This document shows, piece by piece, positions 34,680 through 46,200 of a DNA stretch of 64,000 bases. How positions within the stretch are numbered: position 1 is the stretch's first letter; the number at the start of each line of letters is the position of its first letter. Position numbers and translations under genes: made by a program. The stretch covers positions 496,001-560,000 of the forward strand of contig JAUIRK010001051.1 of assembly GCA_030549495.1 (NCBI GenBank), written 5' to 3'. The notes under the pieces were generated by a model. That model worked only from the letters and a program-made list of their open reading frames with translations, was not told where the DNA came from and made no database searches. The DNA comes from Nectonema munidae (lineage: Eukaryota; Nematomorpha; Nectonematoida; Nectonematidae).

Positions 34680-36070
34680 TATAATTTAATTGTTTTTATC
34701 CTTATCTAAACATAATTTGCAATCTATTAAACCATTTTGTCTTCCTTTAGTTTAACGTAGTTCAGTCGCTAAACAAATCAATAAACTTTCCCTGTCAAGA
34801 AGACCATATGCTAACATTTGGATTAGGAAATTTTGAACCAATTCATATTTTTATTAATAATTAAGTTGGCAACGATCACTCTACATTTTGGCGGCAAAAG
34901 TTATGCTCATTTTATCCCAAAATTTTTACTTTTGTTCCCCTGTATAAATGTGACGAACGTTGACTTTTAACGTTAGATATTTTACCAAAAATCGTATCTT
35001 TTCAAATTGGTTTGATATGTCTATGAGTGGTTCAGCATATTTAGTACCTATATACATAAAAAGATCCTGATTCTCACATTCTGATTAATCGTTCCATCAC
35101 CATTGAAAACCCTATACAACATTGAAGTGATACACGGCATGTTTCTCCCTAAATCAGAAGATAACTTCATATCCATTATTAGCTATATTTAATCTTACAA
35201 TGTAAATTTGTGTGTTTCTGTTTCTTCTCTTTTTTTATTTCTCTTAAGGTATCATCACAGTTAAGTTCAGCGTAGTACCTTAAGAAGCGTCCTTTTGAAA
35301 AGTTTATGTGATCTGAACAATGAGTTGCTATATTTTGTTCTTCATCGATGAACCCTTAATTTTTTTACTCATCTTCCTTATTTAATGAAAAAATTGTTCT
35401 TTTCAGAACTTTGTTTTAAGTTTAGAAACACTAGTTTTTCAGATAAGAATTCCTTTTTTAATTTTAAGCGCAATTCATACAACGAACTTTTCAAAGAAAA
35501 AGACTTGATAATAATTAAAATTTTGAAATTACACTATCAATTTTGAAAAGAAAATCTTTTTATATTTTGAAACAAATTATTCAATATATAACTATATAAA
35601 TTGTTTTTATATTTCTAACAAAATAGTTTCTGGTGCTATAAAAAATTTTGGTAAACCTAGCCTCTGGAAATTAAAATTTTAAAATTAGCTCTACTAATAA
35701 AACGTAAGAACGACTTTTTTCGAACAAACATTCTACGATGTGACAAAAATTGAAAAAATTTTGGTTATAAATTTTTAATAAATTTAATCAACTTGTTTAC
35801 TATTCTTCTTGATACCATCTTTTGATGTCTTATCATCTAGTTTTAAAGAAAGCCTGCTTCATTGGTTTTATGCAAATGATGGTGAACTTCAAGTTTTGTG
35901 TTCAAAATCTAAAATTTTTGTACATTTTCATCATTTTGCCAATGAGATTAATGTCAGATATCGAGGTCATACCCTTTTGACGCATTATATTTTTCAAGAA
36001 AACTTCTTTAGCTGTGTATATTATCTTTTTCGTGTAGAATTTTTTGGATTAAATAATTCTTTATAAGTTA
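34680..36070. other. Intergenic DNA after myosin light chain
   Basis: AT-rich. A plus-strand frame at 35809-36066 (SFKESLLHWFYANDGELQVL) looks more coding-like than its surroundings but has no recognised domain; it may be a TE fragment. Confidence 0.4.
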
Positions 36071-36073
36071 ATA

Positions 36074-36770
36074 CAGTAAAACCTGTTCTAAACGCCACTT
36101 CTATAGAGCTCTAGAAATAGTGAAATCTCTATAAACTCCAACTTTTCCAAGTCCCGATGCACTTTCCATTTAAGCTGATCTTTATTGAACCGACACCTGT
36201 CTAACGCCGCCAGCGGCCACTGTTTTGTGCTCCCAAACCGACAGTAGCCCTGTGTATAAAAATTATTTTCAAAAAATGTTTCACAATTATCACAAAAGAG
36301 ATTTCTAACGGAGCTATTTTTATAAATTTTATAATGCTTATGGATTAGTCTAGGTTGGTTTAAGTGCCAGCCTTCTCAAAGCATTTATAACGTGCTAAAC
36401 ATTATCGCAATATCAACTTATGAACATTCATTCATATTGCTTACATTCGACTTATGAAGCAAAAGAAACAAATGAGCATAAGAAACTTTCTTAAGTAACT
36501 TATGTAGATATGTGTAAAATATCGTTGATTTTTACCTGTTGCTAACTCCAGCTATCAAATAAATCTTATCTAGATTTTAAATTATTTTATTTATGTTTGA
36601 AAGTGTTATATATATTTTACACTTTGTATATATTTTAATAAAGTTAATTGTTAAAACGTATTTAATAATTTTATATGTATGCGTAATAGTGACAAAAGCA
36701 TGATATACTTTGGATGCGATACCTCTATATAAGCTCCACCTTTCTCAGTTCCTAACGGTGGCGGTTATAC
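36074..36770. mobile_element. pogo/Tigger-like remnant
   Basis: Left end after TA: CAGTAAAACCTGTTCTAAAC. A second related segment near 36719-36765 (CCTCTATATAAGCTCCACCT) echoes internal sequence at 36130-36160. The right terminus is not intact, so limits are approximate. Confidence 0.45.
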
Positions 36771-37094
36771 ACAAGTTATCCAAATTGTTTTTAAAAACGA
36801 TTTTTTTGTAAACATTGAAGAATGAAATGAAAATATATTTTTTAGCCACAATAATATAAATATGATAAATTAATTGTTCGAAATTGAAAGTAGCTATTTT
36901 ATGAAAGACTGCATAAGGTCTTAACGTAATAATTGTAAAAATGCACAATAGGTTATTATTAAAATGTACTAATGAATGAATACTTACTTTTTAACAGAGA
37001 AAAATATTTAAAAATGATGCAAAGTAAATAACTAACACTTCGTTGAAAAGAATCTATAGGACTAATCTGCTTTCATTTCAAATAAAATTTAATA

Positions 37095-37242
37095 GCGTGA
37101 GTAATGTTGGTTAAATACTAGGTTTTGATAACTCAAGGTCTTGGGTTCGATTCCGTACCAAGCCTATTTTCTCATAGTTCGATACAAGCAGCGCAATTTT
37201 GCCTTCTCGATGAAAACACCCCCACAGTACCTTTACCTTTAA
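37095..37242 (+). repeat. tRNA-related SINE, subfamily 2
   Basis: Contains TAACTCAAGGTCTTGGGTTC with B box GGGTTCGATTCC (37143-37154), then CATAGTTCGATACAAGC and GATGAAAACACCC, ending ACCTTTACCTTTA. It is a close relative of copies at 49546 and 53530. Confidence 0.75.
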
Positions 37243-37249
37243 TATATTT

Positions 37250-38100
37250 AAAGTACGTTAATGATTTCTTGATACTCGCGTTTAACAATGGTCCTCGAAT
37301 AGTTAAAAAAAATTTTTTGATCGATTTTTACAAATATACACTCTTTTTTAAACAAAAAATTTTTTGTGGACTCTGTAAACTTTTATTAGTACTAATTTTA
37401 TATTTTTTCTAGTCCATTGATTTTCAGCCTTTTTATTCTAATAGACTGCTTAGATCATTTCGAATTCCCCTCTTTGCAAAATTATCCGCCTCAAAATTTG
37501 GATTTGAAAATATCATAATTTACCTTCGAAATATTTATTCTTCAAATTTTCCCCTTTATTAGCCTTGTTTCAAGACAACTGTAGACAACCTTAATAATTT
37601 AAATACGAAATTTTTAGATACATTTTTTCAGGTTGACGATTGGAAGGATCATGCACTGATCCCTAACTTATCATGCCAAAATATGTTTTGTAAACTTCAA
37701 ACGTTTTATGATTCCATCGTAAAACTTGCTCGCTCTTATTCTGATTAAATGAGCAGGCATGTTTCTAATGGACTAGGAGTTTTTACCCAAATATGGACAA
37801 ATAATTCTATATTTAAAAATAAAGATTTGAAATTAAAAAGTTATTGAGATTTGCAGCTTCGTGATCCAATTTCACTTCTTCTTATCTAGAATTTCAAACC
37901 AAATTAACTTTTTTTGTGTAACATTTTATTTTTTGAATTGTTAAACCTACAACTTTATAAAAGTTTAGATTCAAAAAAGAAAAATTTCTAAATTAAATGT
38001 TCTCACGACTGATTAAATTGATTCTTTTATATTTAATATAGTCAGAAATAATTTGCAAATTATGGGTTTAAACTAGAAATAAGGCAAAAATCAAATCTTA
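37250..38100. other. Intergenic DNA with weak coding-like traces
   Basis: Plus-strand traces such as TVDNLNNLNTKFLDTFFQVD (about 37575-37635) suggest old TE coding sequence, but no family could be named. Otherwise AT-rich. Confidence 0.35.
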
Positions 38101-38165
38101 CATACAGGGCAAGATTAACATAAGGGCTATTCGGGCTACAGCCCCAGGCCCATGGCCCAAACTAA
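38101..38165 (+). mobile_element. hAT-like terminal sequence
   Basis: CAGGGCAAGATTAACATAAG followed by GGGCTATTCGGGCTACAGCC resembles GC-rich ends of zinc-finger hAT elements. No partner terminus was found, so this is a lone end. Confidence 0.35.
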
Positions 38166-38224
38166 AAAAAATAGGCACCCAGTTATTGAAAAAACGCATA
38201 TATTGGGTGTTCGGGATAAATTAG

Positions 38225-38760
38225 CAAAAAATTGCTTTACACTATTATCAAAGAATTTTATTCAAAATAACGCCATTGGCATTTATTACAGATTCTATTC
38301 GGCTTAGGAATCTAGAACAAGATAATTTTACACTTTAACCGAAAAGGGTCGCAAAAACTGCTTTAATTCTGTCGATTAACTATGCTTTTGTAATACTAGG
38401 ACAGCGATTGATGTCTTTCTCCACAGCGCCCCATACATAATAATCCATCGGGTTAAGATTTGGTGAGTTTGGAGGCCAAACATTTCGACTGGCATAGTCG
38501 TAAAAGTACAACTTTTTAAATTTTTGCTGTGGTGTGACAATGTGTGAAATCCTGCTGCCAGACATAAGGCTTATTATTGGTCACTATTGTTATCGAGAGC
38601 TTAACTACAGTAGTCAGCAATTCCAGGTAGATATCTAAATTCTGAGACCCTTTTAAAAAATTCGGAGGCATTACATCACCTTCAGAGGACACACATCCGA
38701 AAATCATTTCAGTTTTGTAAAATTTAGTCTGCATGACTCGCGGACTAGTATATTATATAT
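38225..38760 (-). pseudogene. mariner-like transposase C-terminal fragment
   Basis: Minus-strand frames give VSSEGDVMPP, then YVWQQDFTHCHTTAK (family has VWQQDSAPCHTA, with the second catalytic Asp). SRNVWPPNSPNLNPMDYYVW follows (the WPPNSPDLNPxDY block), then SLIDRIKAVFA-like sequence in another frame. The N-terminal DNA-binding part is missing and frames overlap at about 38516-38565, so it is broken. Strong family resemblance to Tc1/mariner. Confidence 0.78.
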
Positions 38761-38922
38761 TGTTTCATAAAATAACCTTTTCTTAGACAGGTCATAAAGC
38801 CGAGGATCTCTACTTAGGGGGAAGGGGGCTAAGGGTTTCTTTATATCATATAGGCCTACAACAAGCTATAGGTTCAGGCCCCACGTTCCCCTAATCTCCC
38901 CTTGTTTAGTAGTGTTATATTT

Positions 38923-39751
38923 TTAACCCTATTAGTGCTGGGGGGGGGGGCGTAAAACGCCTCCCCTTGGCTAAAAAATTAATTGTAGAAAATTGGCTGA
39001 ATCATATCCCTTCAAATTTTGTGACTTTTCCTAAAATCGCTAGCTGCATCTTTTGAAATCATTTTTATGGTAGTTGAATGACCCTTCATGTCCAAAACTG
39101 TCAATCAAAATAAAAAAAAATTATTTTTCAGCAAAATTTTGACATTATCTGTACTTAACCTTATAACTTAGGATCTATATTATATAATACCCTGAAAATT
39201 TATAATTATATACAGTTTAGAACGCATAACACTTTATATATTTAATTTTTTCAATAATCATGGCTACTTTTTAGAAAATGTCAATCAAAATTTTGATTGA
39301 TCAAAAATATATCTAATAAAATATACGTTCAAATTTTACATAAAATATATGTTTTTATACCAAATCGATCATTTTGTTTTCCTTTCTGGACTCATTTTTT
39401 ACATTTAGGATTTGAAAATACCTATAAGTGTTAATCAAATTTGCGGTTTACTTCTGAAAATTGTCTCCAAAAACATTCTTTCACATTTTAAATAATATAT
39501 ATGTGTTATATTAAATCGGCCATGCTAGTTTTATTTCTGGACTCATTTTTTACGTTTAGGATGTGAAAATACCTATAAGTGTTGATCAAATTTGCTAGCG
39601 ACTAATTTGCTTTGAATAATTGCTAGCGATTTTAGGAAAAGTCACAAAATTTGAAGGGATATGATTCAGCCAATTTTCTACAATTAATTTTTTAGTGAAG
39701 GGGGGGGGGGGGGGGTGGGGCGTTTTACGCCCTCAGCACTAATAGGCTTAA
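38923..39751. mobile_element. Long-inverted-repeat TTAA element
   Basis: Left repeat 38923-39044 and right repeat 39622-39751 are near-perfect inverted copies, from TTAACCCTATTAGTGCTG through a G run, GCGTAAAACGCC and ATCCCTTCAAATTTTGTGAC to GCTAGC. The outer TTAA is present at both ends. The centre holds two diverged direct repeats (about 39320-39450 and 39490-39600) sharing TGGACTCATTTTTTAC. No coding capacity. Confidence 0.85.
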
Positions 39752-39949
39752 TCATCTAAAACGACAAATGACTCCTAAGCAAAGCACTGGTTGGCTTAAT
39801 CCTTCCTTAGGATACTTTTGGTAATCATCTTGACACACAAAGAGGAACAGTAGATATAGAGTTAGAAAAACGTAACTTTAAAAAAGTTGGTGAAGTTTTA
39901 AGTTTGGAATGAACTAGTGATTGACAATAGAGAGAAAAATGGGTTTCAC

Positions 39950-40340
39950 AACACTGCTGTATATCTCAGTACTTTTTGCAGATAATTAAATGTACTGATA
40001 CAAATTGTAAATCATTTCAGACAAACTGGCTAAAGATATTTTCTGATCGTTTCCTTCCAGTTCAAGTTCGACAAAATCCTAGTGGTCCAACTGTTCTTCT
40101 TCCAAGCCACACAAAGTCAACTGACCGTTTTCCTAATTTATTGAAACAGCTTGCTAAGTGTCCAAGCGATTATTAGTAGAGTTGGCAAAATCTGTGGATT
40201 TTATCATCCAAGTGCTGCAGCTATAAAGTGGCATAAATTAGGTGATTGTGATGATCATCAACTGAATGGAAACACAAATGAAAGTGAAGATGATGAAGAA
40301 ACTCAAGATATTGTAGAAGAAAGAATGCCCAATCTTTAAC
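39950..40340 (+). pseudogene. Repeat-associated protein fragment, unnamed family
   Basis: The frame at 39976-40176 reads QIIKCTDTNCKSFQTNWLKI and then DRFLPVQVRQNPSGPTV. After a shift, ICGFYHPSAAAIKWHK (40187-40240 region) gives a C-x(n)-H, zinc-finger-like segment with an acidic tail. Its layout resembles a widespread uncharacterised TE-linked protein of invertebrates, but I cannot name the family securely. Confidence 0.4.
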
Positions 40341-40729
40341 ATTTTTGATTTACTGTTGAATAGCGCTTTTATAGAAGCTGAAGAAGACAATGTTTAAATA
40401 TTGAATAAAAATATCATCAAAACCCAGTTTTTTCATGCCTAAATGAAATAAATAAAAAGTGAGTACCATTAATACGGAGAGGTAAAGGGAGAAGGTCTAG
40501 CTAAAATGACGTTTCACCAGGGGGGGTTAGATTTTTAGATTGACTTAGACAAGAGGGAGAGGTCAAAATTTTTTGGTGGACGTCATATATGTACGACTCC
40601 TTACGATAAAACCATAATTACAAGTGTTGTGGAGTCGAAAAAATATTTTTCAATCCCGACTCCACAAATTTGTAATTTTGCGGCTGCAACTCTATTTATG
40701 CTTAATTTTTTAAAACTGATGGCTTCATC

Positions 40730-41700
40730 CATTTGCAAGTATGCAATATCAACTTTTATGTTTCAAATGTTGCAAATCTCCAATTTCAAATTATGAAACA
40801 TTCTCACTCTAACTCTAACAATACCACTAGATCGTCAATGCCAGTATTGCTAAAATACGGCCACTCAACGACTAAATGCAAAGCCGCATCTTTTAATTGT
40901 GCTCACTGCATATCGGAATGCATCTGTAAAAACAATAAAAAAAGCTATCATGCTTCAATTTCAAAAATCATCACAATGAAACATCTATACTATGCGAATT
41001 CCAAATTCAAGATGCACGCCATCAACACAATCTTCTAATAAAAACTTTTTACTCTAAATTTTTTACACATAAATATAAATCACTCTTATGACGCTAGGGC
41101 AATTCTAACTTCTTTCATTTTATATCTATCTATAACTATATCCAAATTACTTACTATATCGCACTTCACATCTATTCTTTTATTCGGAATGCGTTCTCAT
41201 AAAATCCACCATTCATCGCACGCCATTACCACGATATTACTTTGTTCTTGTGCACAACAAACCTCACCCCTTCTTTTTGCAACCCTTTACTCTCCAACCT
41301 CACACCCATTAGCCATTCTTTCTAATTTCTCCCATTCACTATTACTTGTTATATCAACTTGCCGTTAAACTATCTTTCAATTACCTCTACCAACTGCAAC
41401 GCTTCTTGACCCATTTGGAACTACATAGAAAATCCATAAAGACAACAAATCGTCAAATTTCTAGACTCTAATAGACTATATCTCGCTGATAACACAAAAA
41501 ACGCCACATAACAACGTTCTTGTAACAACGAAGAATACACAACCTATATTGACCTCACATTAAACATTCTAAATACTCTCAATCTCTGATATTCAATCAG
41601 CTTCAAATCACTTTTATAACCTTTCAGATCAACGCTGCATCTATAAAAAGCTATAACAACACCAAAAAACCAACAAACACTCACTGACTCAAGAATCTAA
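40730..41700 (+). pseudogene. Possible LINE ORF1/endonuclease remnant
   Basis: The frame at 40733-41038 has YGHSTTKCKAASFNCAHC, which looks like the end of one CCHC knuckle running into the next, as in nucleocapsid-like ORF1 proteins. The following pyrimidine-rich DNA to 41700 has broken frames of similar bias. Family assignment is tentative. Confidence 0.35.
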
Positions 41701-41726
41701 ACACTTTCAAATACCCATTGTCAACA

Positions 41727-41985
41727 TTACCATCTCTCTTCTCTCCTACATTGATGAGATTTTTCGCTCATCGTGTTTAAGATGTCAAATAAGTTAAGTT
41801 TAGTGTACTTCTTTAAAGAGGAAGTTTTGATGAATTTTTCTAGGACCTTAAAGGAATAGCTAATAGGTATGCATGTGAATATCGATTCTGCATCAAAACT
41901 GGCCAGAACATTGTCAGGGTGTAGATTTCGTGTTTTCAATTTTGTAATGAACTCTTAAGAATTTTTGAAAGATAAGCCATTGCCC
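41727..41985 (-). pseudogene. Penelope-like reverse transcriptase fragment
   Basis: Minus-strand frame with FITKLKTRNLHPDNVLASFD then AESIFTCIPIS. This resembles the SFDVxSLFTNIP block (first catalytic Asp) of Penelope-like elements. Only this part is visible. Confidence 0.52.
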
Positions 41986-41989
41986 TTAG

Positions 41990-43149
41990 TGAAGTTTGTT
42001 AAGATTTTGTGGAGATACTAGCAAAATGTATAAAAAGGAAAATTCAAATAATTTAAAATAGTACATAAAGGGTTATTTGGTTTGTGTATTTTAGGTAAAC
42101 CGTGTAGGTAAAGATAGTATAAAAATCTGAATGGAAACTTTTGTATGACAATTTACTTTTTTTATAAAATTTGTAAATCAAGTTGTTGAATTTTTGTTTT
42201 GCTGTAGAAAAAGGACATTTTAGTCTCATATTGTCTCTGAATCGAGCTATTTGTGGCTACAAAAGAGCTATTTTTAAACGGTTGGCCCTGAATCGTGCCA
42301 TTGTTTATGACAGAGGAACAACGTCAAATCGTTAAAAAAAAATGATTATTGTGGTCTGTCTGGTGTAATATCTCTTTCGCTAAAATTCTCGCTCGATAGG
42401 TGCATCTCTTTAGTATCTCAGTGAAGCCTTTGCTAACTTAAAACGAACGTATATCAGCAAGGCCTCTATTGATATCTACAAGACTCTTCTGCTTAAGTTT
42501 GGACTGACTGATCTGTGTATGAATAATTCTTAATTCTAATTATTCTTAATAAATAATTGCTTTTTCACAACAAAATAAGTTACTGCTGGACGATGACCAC
42601 GTTAGGAAGGTCGCCGTTATATAAACAGTCTATAGTACAGCACTTTTGTGACTAGGGAGGAGGAGATGGGGATTTGGGACATTTCAGTGTCCGCTATAAG
42701 CAGGTGACTGCTATATACATGTGGCCAATAAGCCAGGTTTACTATATTTATAAATGGGAAAACTTGCTATATTTAGACATTTTTTTAGTTTGTAATTTGT
42801 GTAAGAGTATTCTTCTCTTTAATGAGAAAACCCAAAAAAAGTTAAAAAGTTGGAAAACAATCATTGTATGAGAAATTTTTTTAGAAATCTAATATTCTTA
42901 AAGTTTTTTTATATCACGAAATTCAGAGCCTCAATGGTTGTTAGAGGCTACCTCCAGATGAAAGTCAGTAGTTCGATCCCCAAAGATTCCGATTTTTAAA
43001 AATAAAATCACAAAATTGTGATTAACCATAATGCAAATTAAAAATTTCTCGCTAAATCATGGATTGAGTGATTATCTAAATTAGTCAATAATATATCTTA
43101 AATGAAAAATTAGAAGTCATTTTTTATGAGTTTTTTTTCTTTTTATAAA
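41990..43149. other. NOMO upstream flank
   Basis: Contains a pogo/Tigger-like scrap near 42570-42740 (GTCCGCTATAAGCAGGTGAC) and a tRNA-like segment at 42925-42995. No firm core promoter was identified. Confidence 0.4.
42925..42995 (+). repeat. tRNA-like SINE head
   Basis: ATGGTTGTTAGAGGC followed by AGTTCGATCCC gives A- and B-box-like motifs at tRNA spacing. The downstream body does not match the other SINEs here, and the fold is not a clean cloverleaf, so it is not called a tRNA gene. Confidence 0.4.
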
Positions 43150-43266
43150 ATGGAGATTTGTTCAATTATTTTAATTTTCATTGCTTTATTTTCTCCTTAT
43201 AATCTACAAACCACTTGTGATGGTTTTATTAAATCAAATAAAAAAATTGATTTTTCAAATATAAAG
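43150..43266 (+). CDS. NOMO: NOMO exon 1 (signal peptide)
   Basis: ATG in an AAAATGG context, then a hydrophobic stretch ICSIILIFIALFS, then CDGFIKSNKKIDFSNIK. The last part matches the family's C-G-G-F-V-K-S start of the mature protein. The donor is GTTTAT, phase 0. It was found by matching the peptide missing upstream of exon 2. Confidence 0.8.
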
Positions 43267-46200
43267 GTTTATATTTCAACTGCTATATAATCTGTTTCTT
43301 TTAGCAAAATGATATTTTTACGGATTAGGTCTTTTCCACTTTTCAGCTGATTTGTATTTGCTTAGTCAAAAATTTAATCACGTGCGTAAAGATGGAATAT
43401 GATGTGAGAATGGGGCCGAGAGTGTATAAATATTTTGTAGTATATAACAAAAAATTTTATTCTCAGGTACGAGAAATCTTCCCGTACCGACCCCTCTCCG
43501 ATTCCACTACAGAGATTTGAGTATATGAATCATTAAATTTTTTTTACTTATTTATTATTAATTAGAATTGGAGTTGAATTTTTGTGAATTTTTCCCCAAC
43601 CTTTGAAAAAATTGTCAGTGAGGCACTATTTTTTGAATATAATTTATAATTAATCTTGATATCTGATGCAATGAATTGATTTTGTGTATTGTATTTAATA
43701 TTTGATATATTGTAAACTTGTAGTAAGATTTTTGAATCAACTAACCGAAACAAATATGGGCGTAAAAGAAGAGATCAAAAATTTATATTCGTGGCAAATT
43801 AATATGAAAGCGGCTATTTTTTCAATTTATTATTTTTTTAACGAAATTTGGACTTTTTACAAGTCTATGATTAATATAAATCTGTAGAATATAATTGATC
43901 TAGTCATCAATCATTGATCATGGAATCAATTTGACTATTAATGGATATTTTAAACAATTGCACAAAGTTATGAGGTGTATTATTATAACTAAATATATCA
44001 CCATAAGTGCTAGTAGTAACGAAAGCAATAAGTTGCTACTTAAAACAGTTTTGTGAATGTTGGTCTTCACTAATGGGTGATATATATCTAAGAATTAAGT
44101 TATCTTTGATAATTTTTTTCTTTTGCTTAAAATTATATAGTTTGAGGAAAATATGATACTTGGCTGAATATGGATCAAAACAAAGGAGTTACAGTGCTTT
44201 ATGAAGGATGTTGAGTTAGAGGGAGTCTAAATCGAATTTTATCGAGGTGGTTTTTATTTTCTTCAAATTTTCATCAATTTTGGAGGTGCGTGCTCTCTCC
44301 ACTCCACATCTGGACTAGCTCCTGAGTTAGAACAAGTCGGGGATGCTAATATGTTCTGATTGTCTTTATTTTGGGAGCTGTCTAATTGCGCGGACCATTT
44401 AAATTTAACATCCGCATCCTCAATTTTCAAACATTTTTTTTCTATATACCGCAAAGTTTTTTTTAGGAATTTTTCATTTTTACTTTATCCAAAATTTTTA
44501 TGATAACTACGTCTTCATGATAACAGTATGCATAAGGAAATGTATCTAAATATCCCTAAATTTTTTAGAATTTTTAAGCTTTTTTTGCTTAAAATAGCAA
44601 TTATGATATCCGTATCTGCCAAAAAAATTAATTCTGACATCCTCATCTTTTATCAAATTCAAAAAATGACTAAATTTTGAAAAGCCTGAAATACTAATAA
44701 AGGTTTTTAAATTACCATATTTGTATTATGCATATATAAGTGTATGCCTATTCATACGCACATATGGACAACATATGCATAAAAATATCGGGACGAAAAC
44801 AAATCCACAGAACTGTATGAATATTAGCCAAGTTGGGGTGTTATGTTACTTAAATGTGGTTTACTCTTAATTGGAATATTGTTCCAGCACCTAATCGCTT
44901 TCTGAATAAAATTCTTATTCTGAACTTTTTTGTTGTTTCTACGCGGATATATGTTTACGCTGTTACGAAGCTTATGATCGTGAATAGTTGTGCTGGAAAT
45001 AAAAAACCGTTTTATATTTGATATTTAGTAGAGATGTATTTTCAAAATTTTTACAAATTCGATCGACTATTTGTTGAATTTTTTTATCTTTAGTTTCACT
45101 AGAGCCACGCCAAATTTTGTAATATTGGATTTTACTTTTAACGAAGGCCTTATAAAAAGCTGCTTTCACTTTAGGTATTAACATATTTTTCGTGCGATAT
45201 AAAATACCATATGATATTAATACGTTCATAGTAAGGTTTAAAGGATAATTTATTTGGTGCGGTGTCTTAGATAATTATATTGGGAGGTTTCGTTGATATC
45301 ATAATTGTTGATTTTCCAGTCAAGGAGAACAACTTGTGTTTTTTTAATTGAATATTAAATATTTACTTTTAGATACATTGGTACACATTTTGTTATAATT
45401 AGTTTTTCAAAGAACCCTTTTATTTTATTGTTATCAGTTTGTACAGTCATCAGCATATGAATAAATATGCAAGATGTCACATTCTAGAAAAAAATGTTAA
45501 TAAAAAGATTGAAGAAGAAAGGCCTAAGGGTAGAGCCTAGAGCCATATGGTACACCTTGTTTAACGTATGGATGCTGTATTGTTAAAAAACGTGAATTGT
45601 CTTCTTTCTGATAGAAAACTTTGGATTACCCGTAGAAATTTTCCTCTGAATCTATATTTATTAAGTTTCCTGATTAATATGTTATGATTTAGTCTATCGA
45701 AAGCTTTGCTAAAGTCGATAAAGAAAGAGTAAACCATTAGGTTTTTATCATCAGCAAATGCTATGTACTTTAATACAGATGAGATCGCGTCTTATGCTGA
45801 AGTATTCTTCCTAAAACCGTACTGCTTTTCGTATTCATTCTTTGATAAAAAAAATTTTTTTAAAATTTATTTGCAAATTTATTTGTCTATAGTTTTTTCT
45901 GTCAGATTTATTTTCAAGCTTATAATACAATAGCTAACATGTATTATAAATTATTATAATTTTTTTTGCTATTTTAAGAATATATAGATTTTGTGGAGCT
46001 AGAAGATAGTGTTGTGATCACAATTAATAACAAGATAATTCCACTTTTAAAAATCTATGCGGTTATCTGCACTTATGGTTCACTAGACAAAATTCTTTTA
46101 TAATAAATTTTCAAAATTATAAAAAATGTTAACCTCTTCATAAAGAATTTCAACTTGAATCTTCTGAGTATTGAATCTAAAACTAAAATGTTAAACGAGC

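Noticed and set aside
42925-42995. Possible tRNA gene
   Set aside because: It has A- and B-box-like motifs, but the stems do not pair well and no anticodon arm is convincing; treated as a SINE head.
44263-44454. Minus-strand frame with CLKIEDADVK, similar to a stretch of the LINE at 60.8 kb
   Set aside because: The likeness is limited to about ten residues and no other LINE block is nearby, so it was not called.
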